Shown: positions 1 through 6,267 of the stretch, one piece after another
How the letters are laid out: every line of letters starts with the position of its first letter
Position numbering within the stretch: position 1 is the stretch's first letter
Assembly (NCBI GenBank): GCA_035687895.1
Contig: DASRUE010000119.1
Coordinates: 1-6,423, forward strand
Reading direction: 5' to 3'
DNA from: JAERML01 sp035687895
Lineage (GTDB): Bacteria; Bacteroidota; Ignavibacteria; UBA10030; UBA6906
DNA: 6,423 nt
Translations under genes and position numbers: made by a program
Notes under the pieces: generated by a model
Seen by the model: the letters and a program-made list of their open reading frames with translations, nothing else
The model's database searches: none
Told to the model about the DNA's origin: nothing

Positions 1-1348
1 TCTTCATCGCGTTCGCCGCCACCAGAATAGGATCCCAGAGAGGCGTGAAGGGCGGTGAGTAGGCGAGATCCCACTGCTGCATCTCATCAATGGTAATCCG
101 GTGCTGAATAGCAACAGCAAGTGCATGAGCGCGGAGAACCGCTCCTTCCTTGCCGTACAGGTTGGCGCCGAGAAGCCGTTTGCTCTTCCTATCGGCGATC
201 AACCTGACTGTTACACGGCTGCTTTCGGGCATCACCGCGACCTTTGACCAGGCAGTGATTGTCTCAGTCAGCACATCAAATCCTGCTGCCTTTGCTTCCT
301 CGGAGCCAATCCCCACCTGCACCACCTCGATGTCGAACACGCGCACGGCAATAGCGCGGATTGCGCCACGGAACTCGGCCTTCCCTCCCGCGGCATTCTC
401 TCCTGCGACCCACGCAGCTTTGCTGGCAACTGTAGCAAGCGGAAGGAACATTCCTTTATTGGTCACAAGGTTTTTGACTTCGCAGCAATCTCCTGCAGCG
501 TATATATTGTCAAGGTTCGTCTCTTGGCGCTGGTCCGTGATGATGCCACCCGTGGTTCCCGTGCGAACGCCGGCATTCCGGGCAAGAGCGCTATTTGGTG
601 CAACGCCCAGTGAGAGGATAACAAGATCGGTCTCGTACGATCCTTCCGATGTCACCACGTGAGTCACCCGCTGGTCTTTACCCAGAACAAACCCTTCCGT
701 CTTTGCATGGGCAACGAAGGTAACCCCGTGGGCTTCCAGCTCTTCGCGCACGCGTTCGCGGGTGTCGCGTTCCAGCCCCACCATCGGAAGACTGTGGCGA
801 TGGAGCAGCGTTACCTCCAGGCCGCGTGCCCGCAACGCGTCCGCCATCTCCATTCCGATGTAGCCGCCGCCAACGATGACAGTTCGGTTCGGTTTCTCCT
901 CGTCAAGATACTTGTGAAGCGTGAACGCCCCATCGAGCGACTTGATGGTGAAGACATTCCGGGCATTCTCGCCAGACAGTCCAAGCAAGCGTGGGCTGGA
1001 GCCCGTCGCGATGATGAGCCGGTCGTATTTCTCTTCAAAAACCTTCCCCATCCTGAGGTCACGCACCTTGACAAGCTTCTTCGTCGGGAGGATCTCCTCC
1101 ACACGGTGGAGAACCCGCGCATCCACGCGCTTCTTTTCCCGCAGCGTCTCCGGTGTGAAGGTAACCAGCCCTTCCTTCTTCACCTCGCCGCCAAGATAGT
1201 ACGGGATCTCACAGATCCCGTAAGAAACGTGTTCCCCCTGCTCAAAGAGAACAACTTCGGCGTCAGGGTTCACACGTGCCGCCTTGCTCGCGGCACTCGG
1301 CCCAGCGGCCAAACCTCCGACGACAACAATCTTCCGTCCCACACTCAT
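1..1348 (-). CDS. FAD-dependent CoA-disulfide reductase / NADH oxidase family protein, 3' end cut off by the window
   Basis: This is a flavoprotein of the single-cysteine pyridine nucleotide-disulfide reductase family, whose members reduce CoA disulfide, persulfides or oxygen with NAD(P)H in the cytoplasm. An uninterrupted frame of 449 codons runs from the ATG at 1346-1348 to the window edge. Visible motifs in order are: an N-terminal FAD Rossmann motif (VVVGGLAAG, about residues 8-16); the redox cysteine Cys46 in SYGICEIPYYLGG; ATGS at 114-117; the NAD(P)H motif GGGYIG at 160-165; the second FAD motif AAGDCCE starting at 284; and YSPPF at 430-434 in the C-terminal dimerisation domain. Family members without extra domains are about 440-450 aa, so only a few residues may be missing, unless a C-terminal rhodanese domain follows, as in some homologues. 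The start overlaps the der stop in ATGA. Family assignment is firm. The substrate (CoA disulfide, polysulfide or O2) cannot be decided from sequence. Confidence 0.9.
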   Translation of the reverse strand, partial: MSVGRKIVVVGGLAAGPSAASKAARVNPDAEVVLFEQGEHVSYGICEIPYYLGGEVKKEGLVTFTPETLREKKRVDARVLHRVEEILPTKKLVKVRDLRMGKVFEEKYDRLIIATGSSPRLLGLSGENARNVFTIKSLDGAFTLHKYLDEEKPNRTVIVGGGYIGMEMADALRARGLEVTLLHRHSLPMVGLERDTRERVREELEAHGVTFVAHAKTEGFVLGKDQRVTHVVTSEGSYETDLVILSLGVAPNSALARNAGVRTGTTGGIITDQRQETNLDNIYAAGDCCEVKNLVTNKGMFLPLATVASKAAWVAGENAAGGKAEFRGAIRAIAVRVFDIEVVQVGIGSEEAKAAGFDVLTETITAWSKVAVMPESSRVTVRLIADRKSKRLLGANLYGKEGAVLRAHALAVAIQHRITIDEMQQWDLAYSPPFTPLWDPILVAANAMK

Positions 1349-1358
1349 TTCTTCTTCT
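1345..1358 (-). promoter_or_regulatory. ATGA stop/start overlap with purine-rich ribosome-binding stretch inside the end of der
   Basis: On the minus strand AGAAGAAGAA (1358-1349) lies directly before ATGA. ATG (1348-1346) starts the reductase and TGA (1347-1345) ends Der. The same bases encode Der's terminal Lys residues. This arrangement normally indicates termination-reinitiation or translational coupling. The purine stretch is only a weak Shine-Dalgarno resemblance and sits very close to the ATG. Coupling is inferred, not shown. Confidence 0.55.
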
Positions 1359-2658
1359 GTTTGAAGGAAAGAACCACCGGCACGCCGGTGAAGCCATAAG
1401 CATCCCGGAGTTTGTTCTCCAGATACCGCCGGTACGTATCATCGATCATTTTGGGTTCGTTGCAAAAGAATGCAAAGACGGGCGGCTTGGACTTCACCTG
1501 CGTGATGTACTTGATCTTGATCTCCCTCCCCGACCTGCTGCGCGGTGGAAATGCCTTGATCGCAGCACCCATCACATCGTTGAGCTGGCTCGTGGTGATT
1601 CTCTTGTTTGCCTCCGCCTCAATCGCCTTCACAACTTCAAGAACTTTGTACACGCGTTGCTTCGTCAATGCGGAAATGAAAATGATGGGAATGTAATTGT
1701 GGATGCGAAGCTTCTCCTGCAGCCCCTTTTCCAGCATCCGCGCTGTCGTGTCATCCTTCTCAATCAAATCCCACTTGTTGACCGCAAGAACGACCGGTCG
1801 GTTCCTTTCGATGGCCATCTCGACAACGCGGAGGTCCTGATGCTCGAGCCCATCCTGCGCGTCGATCAGCACGATGGCCACATCGCACCGCTCGATGCTT
1901 TTCAAGGTTCTCACTGTACTGTAGAATTCGATGCTCTCCTTCACTTTGCTCTTGCGTCGCAGACCGGCCGTGTCGACGAGGAGCATCTCCTCACCGTGAT
2001 ATTTGACGATGGAGTCAATTGGGTCGCGTGTGGTGCCCGGAATATCAGTCACGATGTTCCGTTCTTCCTGTAAAAGTGCGTTGACGAATGAGGACTTCCC
2101 GACATTTGGTTTGCCGATGACGGCTATTTTGAGGCGAGGGTCCCGCGCTCCCCCTTCCTCTGCCGGAAAACCTTCCGTGACGATGTCGAGCAGGTCGCCA
2201 ACCTTCCGGCCGACGAGCGCAGAGGCGGGGATGGGATCACCAAGGCCAAGCTTGTAAAAGTCGCCCAACTCAGGCTCCCGTTTCTCGCTGTCGATCTTGT
2301 TGACGATGAGGATGACTTTCTTCTGTGACTTTCGGAGAATATCGGCAACGTCAAGGTCGGCGGGGACGAGACCCGCAAGGGCATCCACGACGAACAGAAC
2401 CACGTCCGCTTCCTCAATGGCAATCTGTGCCTGTTCCCGGATTGCGGTTTCGATGATATCTTCTGACTTTGGAACAAACCCGCCAGTATCGATCACGGTA
2501 AACAACTTCCCCGCCCACTCTGTTTCCGCATAGTTGCGATCCCGGGTTACGCCGGGCATATCATGGACAATGGCATTTCGCCCGCCAATAATACGGTTGA
2601 AGAGCGTGGATTTGCCAACATTGGGACGACCGACGATTGCAACAAGCCAGCGGGACAT
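1345..2658 (-). CDS. der: Ribosome assembly GTPase Der (EngA)
   Basis: Der is an essential tandem-GTPase that binds the 50S precursor and promotes late large-subunit maturation in the cytoplasm. The 437-aa protein has the normal family length and both G domains are intact. Domain 1 has G1 GRPNVGKS (10-17), G2 Thr38 in PGVTRD, G3 DTGG (57-60) and G4 NKID (120-123). Domain 2 has G1 GKPNVGKS (182-189), G2 Thr210 in PGTTRD, G3 DTAG (229-232) and G4 NKWD (294-297). A C-terminal KH-like domain covers about 350-437 and ends in the basic tail KQKKK. The start is ATG at 2656-2658, which places G1 at the usual distance from the N terminus. No Shine-Dalgarno is visible upstream. An 80-bp gap separates it from the upstream response regulator gene, and the downstream reductase gene overlaps it by 4 bp. 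No key residue is missing. Confidence 0.98.
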   Translation of the reverse strand: MSRWLVAIVGRPNVGKSTLFNRIIGGRNAIVHDMPGVTRDRNYAETEWAGKLFTVIDTGGFVPKSEDIIETAIREQAQIAIEEADVVLFVVDALAGLVPADLDVADILRKSQKKVILIVNKIDSEKREPELGDFYKLGLGDPIPASALVGRKVGDLLDIVTEGFPAEEGGARDPRLKIAVIGKPNVGKSSFVNALLQEERNIVTDIPGTTRDPIDSIVKYHGEEMLLVDTAGLRRKSKVKESIEFYSTVRTLKSIERCDVAIVLIDAQDGLEHQDLRVVEMAIERNRPVVLAVNKWDLIEKDDTTARMLEKGLQEKLRIHNYIPIIFISALTKQRVYKVLEVVKAIEAEANKRITTSQLNDVMGAAIKAFPPRSRSGREIKIKYITQVKSKPPVFAFFCNEPKMIDDTYRRYLENKLRDAYGFTGVPVVLSFKQKKK

Positions 2659-2693
2659 GGGGTACGGGATGGTGAACGAGAGAGTTTAAATTC

Positions 2694-2722
2694 AAAGTAC
2701 GAAGAAGGGTCGCCAGTATCAA
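2694..2722 (-). promoter_or_regulatory. Candidate sigma70-like promoter for der
   Basis: In the 80-bp gap before der, on the minus strand, TTGATA (2722-2717, 5 of 6 matches to TTGACA) is separated by 17 bp from TACTTT (2699-2694, 3 of 6 matches to TATAAT). Transcription would begin about 30 nt upstream of the der ATG. The -10 is poor, and Bacteroidota-type primary sigma factors prefer different boxes, so this is a weak candidate. der may instead be read through from upstream genes. Confidence 0.25.
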
Positions 2723-2738
2723 GGCGAAGCAGAGGAGG

Positions 2739-3164
2739 TTACTCTTTCCGTGAAGCGTAGGTGTGAATGCTGGCGAGCGCGTGGCTCAATTTTTCAAAAC
2801 CTCCGGACTTGGAGATATATGCGGCCGCGCCATTCTCCTTCGCGTAGTGGACGTCCTCGTCGCGTTCGGACGAACTAACGACAACCACTGGGATGTCCTT
2901 CAGTCCCTGATCACCTTTAATAATCTTGAGGACTTCCTTCCCGTCGATACGCGGAATGTTCATATCGAGGAGGACGAGGTTCGGGCGGGGGTTTGCAGCG
3001 AGGTCGGAGAACTGGTTGCGATGATAGAGATAGTCGATCGCCTCTTGACCATCCCGCACAACAAACAGCTCACCCGGAACCTTATTCTGTTCAAGGATGT
3101 ATTTCGTGAGGCGAAGATGCTCGAAATTGTCTTCCACCAACAATATCTTCAGGTCGCTCATCAT
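2739..3164 (-). CDS. Single-domain (Rcp1-type) response regulator
   Basis: This is a receiver-only response regulator that accepts phosphate from a histidine kinase and signals through protein contacts, since it has no output domain. The 141-aa product (from the ATG at 3162-3164) has the acidic pair Glu-Asp at 11-12 (LLVEDN), phosphoacceptor Asp67 (VLLDMNIPRIDG), the switch Ser97 (VVVVSSS, in place of the usual Thr), aromatic Tyr116 and Lys119 (YISKS). The longer loop before the phosphorylated strand (YLYHRNQFSDLAANPRPN) is typical of the Rcp1 group, some members of which partner phytochrome-type kinases. An immediately following ATG (3159-3161) is an equally good start. The frame is open up to 3281, but starting there would add 39 non-receiver residues overlapping the upstream gene. 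No kinase gene is in the window, so the partner is unknown. It lies 53 bp after the YgjP-like gene and 80 bp before der. Confidence 0.93.
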   Translation of the reverse strand: MMSDLKILLVEDNFEHLRLTKYILEQNKVPGELFVVRDGQEAIDYLYHRNQFSDLAANPRPNLVLLDMNIPRIDGKEVLKIIKGDQGLKDIPVVVVSSSERDEDVHYAKENGAAAYISKSGGFEKLSHALASIHTYASRKE

Positions 3165-3217
3165 GCGGTGCAATTTACCAAATTCCTGGACAGATACAAG
3201 AGGAATGGGACGAGACG

Positions 3218-3967
3218 CTACAAGAGAAGCTGGCGCCCGTTTGCTTTCAGCCATTTCTCCGAAGCGCGAAAGCCCGGGCACATGCGCTCCACTTCTTCCC
3301 AGAAACGGCTGGAGTGGTTCATCTCGGAAAGATGGGCTAACTCATGGATGATGAGATAATCGCGCACATGTGGAGGGAGAAGGATCAATCTCCAGTTGAA
3401 GCTGAGGGATTTCCTGCTCGAGCAACTCCCCCACCGGGTGCGTTGGTTCCGTATAAGCACACGCTTGTATTCGAGACTATGTTGGCGGGCAATGCGTTGT
3501 GCGTGGGCAGGAATGCTGTTGCGTGCCTCTGACATCAGCCAGGCCTCGAGTACCGCAATCACTGTCCGTTCGTCAAGGCGAGGCACCGAAATGACGAGCA
3601 TTCCGTCAGCCGGAAGAACACGCGGCCGGCGCGATAGACTGGATTCAATGCGGAGAATGAACTTACGTCCATCCACGAAAAGAATCTCTCCGTCCGACAC
3701 CCGTCGATGGCTCTCAGCCTTTTGGAGGACATCCAACCGCCGGAGTATCCACGCCATCTTACTCCTGATCAACACCTCCACGTTGGTGATAACCACCCAC
3801 GGCGGAGCAACAACCGTAAGCGTCCCGTCAAATTCCAGAACCAGACCAATACGGCGTGCGCGCCGGGTCTGGCGAAGACGACACAAGACCTCCCGGCCTT
3901 CCAGAACCACTCGTAAGGTCTTTTCTGCGACGGCGACCTTTGATGTTGAAATTCTCCGATGGAACAC
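3218..3967 (-). CDS. YgjP-like (DUF45) zinc metallopeptidase-type protein
   Basis: This is a cytoplasmic-looking protein of the YgjP/DUF45 family, which carries a gluzincin zinc-peptidase fold. The substrate is not established for this protein. From the GTG start the product is 249 aa. It shows the family signatures TRWGSCSS (177-184), SFNWRLILLPP (189-199), the zinc motif HELAH (208-212) and a third likely zinc ligand His218 in MNHSSRFW. There is no signal peptide or membrane segment. The start is uncertain: GTG at 3967 has a weak AGG seven bases upstream, while family members usually begin near residue 17-20 of this reading, where another GTG (3910) exists. No in-frame ATG precedes the conserved region. 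A start at 3910 would also free the divergent promoter region. The gene is first of the left minus-strand series and divergent from the YciO-type gene. Confidence 0.9.
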   Translation of the reverse strand: MFHRRISTSKVAVAEKTLRVVLEGREVLCRLRQTRRARRIGLVLEFDGTLTVVAPPWVVITNVEVLIRSKMAWILRRLDVLQKAESHRRVSDGEILFVDGRKFILRIESSLSRRPRVLPADGMLVISVPRLDERTVIAVLEAWLMSEARNSIPAHAQRIARQHSLEYKRVLIRNQRTRWGSCSSRKSLSFNWRLILLPPHVRDYLIIHELAHLSEMNHSSRFWEEVERMCPGFRASEKWLKANGRQLLL

Positions 3968-3974
3968 CTATATA
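3946..3974 (+). promoter_or_regulatory. Candidate sigma70-like promoter for the YciO-type gene
   Basis: TTGAAA (3946-3951, 5 of 6 to consensus) is followed after exactly 17 bp by TATATA (3969-3974, 4 of 6). Transcription would start near 3981 and give a leader of about 29 nt before the ATG at 4010, which fits the start chosen for that gene. The -35 box lies inside the reading frame of the divergent YgjP-like gene if that gene starts at 3967. The match is by eye only. Confidence 0.42.
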
Positions 3975-4009
3975 CCTATGATCATGAACGTCAGCCTAAT
4001 CTCCAAACC

Positions 4010-4627
4010 ATGATTCTCGCAGTTCACCCGAAGAACCCTGAGCCGCGCCACATTGCCAGGGCCGCCGAGATCCTTGCCGCCGGCGGGATTATCATCTATC
4101 CCACTGATACCGTGTATGGCATCGGCTGCAGCGTCGAAGACAAGAATGCCATAGAACGGATTCATTATATCAAGCGGCAGCGGGACGACAAGCCATTCAG
4201 TTTCGTCTGTTCCGATCTAACACACATCAGCGAGTACGCCCACGTGAGCAACCCGGCATTCAAGATCATGAAGCATCTGATCCCCGGACCATACACGTTT
4301 ATTCTCCCCGCGGCACGGATGAAACAACTTCCCCGCATCCTCGTGTCCAAACGAAAGACCGTTGGCATCAGGGTGCCGGACAGCGCCATCACATTAAGCC
4401 TGGTTGCCCGGCTCGGCCATCCCATCCTGAGTACCAGCGTAACATCAGATGATGGCGAGATCCTTCATGACCCCGCGACAATAATTTCCACGTTCCAGAA
4501 CGTCGTCGATTTGATTATCGACGGAGGCGTCCTTCTCTCCGAACCCTCCACAGTGCTCGACCTCACCGGCGATGAGCCGAGAGTGGTCCGATCGGGAGCA
4601 GGTGACGTTTCGATGCTGAACATCTAG
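4010..4627 (+). CDS. yciO: YciO-type YrdC/Sua5/TsaC family protein (annotated in many genomes as L-threonylcarbamoyladenylate synthase)
   Basis: The YrdC fold binds ATP and nucleic acid. TsaC/Sua5 members make threonylcarbamoyl-AMP for t6A modification of tRNA. This 205-aa product resembles E. coli YciO (about 206 aa) along its whole length, from memory of that sequence: HPKNPEPR near the N terminus, YPTDTVYGIGC (30-40), VEDKNAIERI (42-51), basic KRQR (55-58), PGPYTFIL (92-99), KRKTVGIRVP (114-123), STSV (141-144), GG (172-173), STVLDL (180-185) and RSGAGDV at the end. The SxSAN signature of TsaC proper is replaced by STSVTSDDG, as in YciO, so full TsaC activity should not be assumed. ATG 4010 aligns with the YciO start. 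An in-frame ATG at 3959 would add 17 unconserved residues and overlap the divergent gene. No Shine-Dalgarno is visible. The stop TAG overlaps the convergent neighbour's stop. Confidence 0.9.
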   Translation: MILAVHPKNPEPRHIARAAEILAAGGIIIYPTDTVYGIGCSVEDKNAIERIHYIKRQRDDKPFSFVCSDLTHISEYAHVSNPAFKIMKHLIPGPYTFILPAARMKQLPRILVSKRKTVGIRVPDSAITLSLVARLGHPILSTSVTSDDGEILHDPATIISTFQNVVDLIIDGGVLLSEPSTVLDLTGDEPRVVRSGAGDVSMLNI

Positions 4628-5409
4628 ACCGGGGTCTTTCCACTCATTCCTTCAAGGAGGGCAAGCTCGGCGAGGAAATCAGTGTGTGTGAAGTGAGGAC
4701 TGACTTCATGTAACAATCGTTGGGGAGAGGCACGACGCGAGCTTCTCCTCAATGGGCCTTTGGGAAGCGCTGTCTTGAGAAAGCCCCGTGCCACCGCCCA
4801 TGATACGATATCGTCCCATCGCCGCGGGGTACCGTCACTCACGACATATCGTCGGCCCGAAACAGATGATTCAAGAGCCGCGATGCTTGCGGCTGCGAGA
4901 TCTTCAACGTGAATGAGATTGACGAGCTTCCGTCCATCCGCAATAAGTCCCTTCCGCACCCAGTCCAGCGGATTCCTGCGGGGGCCATACATCCCGGCAC
5001 TATGCAGCACAACACAACCGCGCTGAAGCAGGTATTCCTCTCCTTGCACACGCGGTGAAGACATGTTGATCCGCGAATCCTCGTCTACCGGCGCATCCTC
5101 CTCGTCTACCACAAAAACCGACGTGGTGGATATCGCCACCAGTCGGCTCGCTACGGGGACAACGCTGCCGAAGAACTGAGAAATCAGCTCCATCGGTTCA
5201 ACTGGAAACGTAACTACATATCCCCACGACTTTGGAACGGCCACCCATGTTTTCGGCCTCTTGAGATCGAATACGATACTGCCTGACGAGTTCGAATCGG
5301 GTGATCTTCGCGTCGTGACGACCTCATACCCACTCCTCGCCAATGCTTGTGCAAGGACTTTCCCGAAATACCCTGCTCCAAAAACAACGACTCTTCGGAT
5401 TGGTGACAT
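4624..5409 (-). CDS. Atypical extended SDR family NAD(P)-dependent epimerase/dehydratase-like protein (YeeZ-like)
   Basis: This 261-aa Rossmann-fold protein belongs to the NAD(P)-dependent epimerase/dehydratase superfamily. Its reaction is unknown. Visible features are: GAGYFG (11-16) for the dinucleotide after the first strand; TTRR (32-35) after the second strand, where basic residues often indicate NADP; ISTTSVF (93-99); SAGMYGPRRNP (137-147); and VNLIHVED (163-170), close to the GP.R.P and VNLVHLED pattern of E. coli YeeZ. The classical Tyr-x-x-x-Lys pair is absent where expected: residues 117-125 read SSPRVQGEE. It may therefore bind a nucleotide cofactor without ordinary SDR catalysis. 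The start is ATG 5407-5409 with no convincing Shine-Dalgarno. A strong terminator ends 16 bases upstream, so its own promoter must overlap that element or transcription depends on readthrough. It is convergent with the YciO-type gene, sharing 4 bp. Confidence 0.85.
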   Translation of the reverse strand: MSPIRRVVVFGAGYFGKVLAQALARSGYEVVTTRRSPDSNSSGSIVFDLKRPKTWVAVPKSWGYVVTFPVEPMELISQFFGSVVPVASRLVAISTTSVFVVDEEDAPVDEDSRINMSSPRVQGEEYLLQRGCVVLHSAGMYGPRRNPLDWVRKGLIADGRKLVNLIHVEDLAAASIAALESSVSGRRYVVSDGTPRRWDDIVSWAVARGFLKTALPKGPLRRSSRRASPQRLLHEVSPHFTHTDFLAELALLEGMSGKTPV

Positions 5410-5423
5410 GTCCAGATTTTGAC

Positions 5424-5460
5424 TGAAAAAGAAAACGGAAGAAGGTTCTCTTCTTCCGTT
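5424..5460 (-). terminator. Intrinsic (Rho-independent) terminator after the lipoprotein gene
   Basis: On the minus strand an 11-bp perfect stem, AACGGAAGAAG with CTTCTTCCGTT, encloses the 5-nt loop AGAAC (5460-5434) and is followed by a T-rich tail TTCTTTTT (5433-5426). The stem begins 25 bases after the lipoprotein stop at 5486-5488. The hairpin plus U-tract is a textbook arrangement and is directional, because there is no T-run on the plus-strand side. It ends the barrel/lipoprotein transcript and lies just before the start of the SDR gene. Confidence 0.9.
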
Positions 5461-5485
5461 CTCGATTAAGGACCGTACACGATGG

Positions 5486-6265
5486 TCACTGCTTGTATGC
5501 CTGACTGAGCCAATGTGGGATTGGACGGGTCAACGGGATTTGAACACCGGTAACATAGAAATCGTTGATCGTGTCATCAGTGTCGAACGCTCCTGCAAAG
5601 CGAGCAAAGGACTGATACTCCGGAAGAAACCCGATGGATCTGTTACCTGCAGCGATCGTATCAGGCCCCGGGCCCGGCCATTGATAGTTGCCATAGCGGA
5701 CAACATCAACAACGATTCCCAATGAATCTTTGAGGACCAACTGATCTGTCGAGCGGAATATGAACTCATACAGTTCGGTACGAATGGAATCGACCGTCAC
5801 GGTATCCGTGATGAAAATCGTATTCCCCGGGACTAGGATGGTGCCCTGGCCGGGACCATAGTCCGTATAGTTTTCTAATCGATTCTCGTCATCCACCACG
5901 GTCAGAAACCCGCTGGGAGGAACGGTGAGAAATCCCCGGGGGGCAATGGGTACATCATAGTACTTGTCCACGGTGTCAACTTCGAATCCTGTGAAGTTTC
6001 CCGCACTATCAGTAGTGAATACCGTGCGCCTGGTCGTGAAGGAGAAAGACCATCCCTTCATACTAACCGGCTGATTTGTCGGATTGTAGAACTCTATCCA
6101 GCGAAACGTGTTCTGATTCGTCAGTGGGAGAGAGAAGATCTCGTTGATCACAATGTGGTTCGTCGCGCTCGGCGGTGGCGGGTCCGGTGTGTTTGTCTGC
6201 AATTCGCAACTGGAAAGCGAAATCGCCAAGAGAAAAAGTACCACAGCAGATGTGACGTGTTTCAT
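5486..6265 (-). CDS. Lamin-tail-domain (LTD) lipoprotein
   Basis: This is a predicted envelope lipoprotein of 259 aa. A signal peptide with Lys2, a hydrophobic core (about 7-17) and lipobox LSSC makes Cys20 the lipidation site. Glu21 follows, so there is no Asp+2 inner-membrane retention signal. A Pro-rich linker (PDPPPP, 27-32) leads into a lamin-tail-like immunoglobulin-type domain with INEI (40-43), RWIEFYNPT (55-63), the GWSFSF strand (71-76) and a later LVLKDSLGIVVDVVRYG stretch (176-192). LTD proteins are common on bacterial surfaces, often beside nucleases or adhesins, but no catalytic residues are evident here and the role is unknown. A short internal echo, GFLTV, occurs twice (111-115 and 119-123). 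The ATG (6263-6265) lies 2 bp after the stop of the upstream barrel gene, with AGGA 8 bases upstream. A strong terminator follows the stop. Confidence 0.85.
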   Translation of the reverse strand: MKHVTSAVVLFLLAISLSSCELQTNTPDPPPPSATNHIVINEIFSLPLTNQNTFRWIEFYNPTNQPVSMKGWSFSFTTRRTVFTTDSAGNFTGFEVDTVDKYYDVPIAPRGFLTVPPSGFLTVVDDENRLENYTDYGPGQGTILVPGNTIFITDTVTVDSIRTELYEFIFRSTDQLVLKDSLGIVVDVVRYGNYQWPGPGPDTIAAGNRSIGFLPEYQSFARFAGAFDTDDTINDFYVTGVQIPLTRPIPHWLSQAYKQ

Positions 6266-6267
6266 TC

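Noticed and set aside
150..1399. Long open frames on the plus strand (150-662 and 659-1399) opposite the reductase gene
   Set aside because: Their translations show no family motifs and are low-complexity or Arg/His/Ser rich, while the minus-strand frame carries a complete set of flavoprotein motifs. They are antisense shadows of a GC-rich gene.
1276..2073. A 265-aa plus-strand open frame opposite der
   Set aside because: It lies fully antisense to the end of the reductase gene's start region and the Der coding sequence, with no recognisable domain. Der is intact, so this is a shadow.
2711..2726. Small hairpin CGCC...GGCG in the gap between the response regulator and der
   Set aside because: A 4-bp stem with an 8-nt loop and no T-tract is not a credible terminator or riboswitch.
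3165..3217. Possible promoter TTGTAT-16-TAAATT before the response regulator
   Set aside because: The -35 box matches consensus at only 3 of 6 positions and the spacer is short, too weak to list as a feature.
3165..3281. An extended N-terminus of the response regulator starting at 3281
   Set aside because: The extra 39 residues overlap the end of the YgjP-like gene, have no receiver-domain counterpart, and the receiver begins right after the ATG pair at 3159-3164.
3959..4009. An upstream ATG at 3959 for the YciO-type gene
   Set aside because: It adds 17 unconserved residues, overlaps the divergent gene, and would start upstream of the candidate transcription start near 3981. YciO homologues align with the ATG at 4010.
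4626..4637. AGACCGGGGTCT, an inverted repeat just after the YciO-type stop, as a terminator
   Set aside because: The stem is 4-5 bp with a very small loop and lacks a real T-run (TTCC follows). It lies within the coding end of the convergent gene.
5897..5933. GFLTV pair in the lipoprotein as a repeat element
   Set aside because: It is only two five-residue copies with differing codons and no further units; likely chance or a beta-hairpin pattern.
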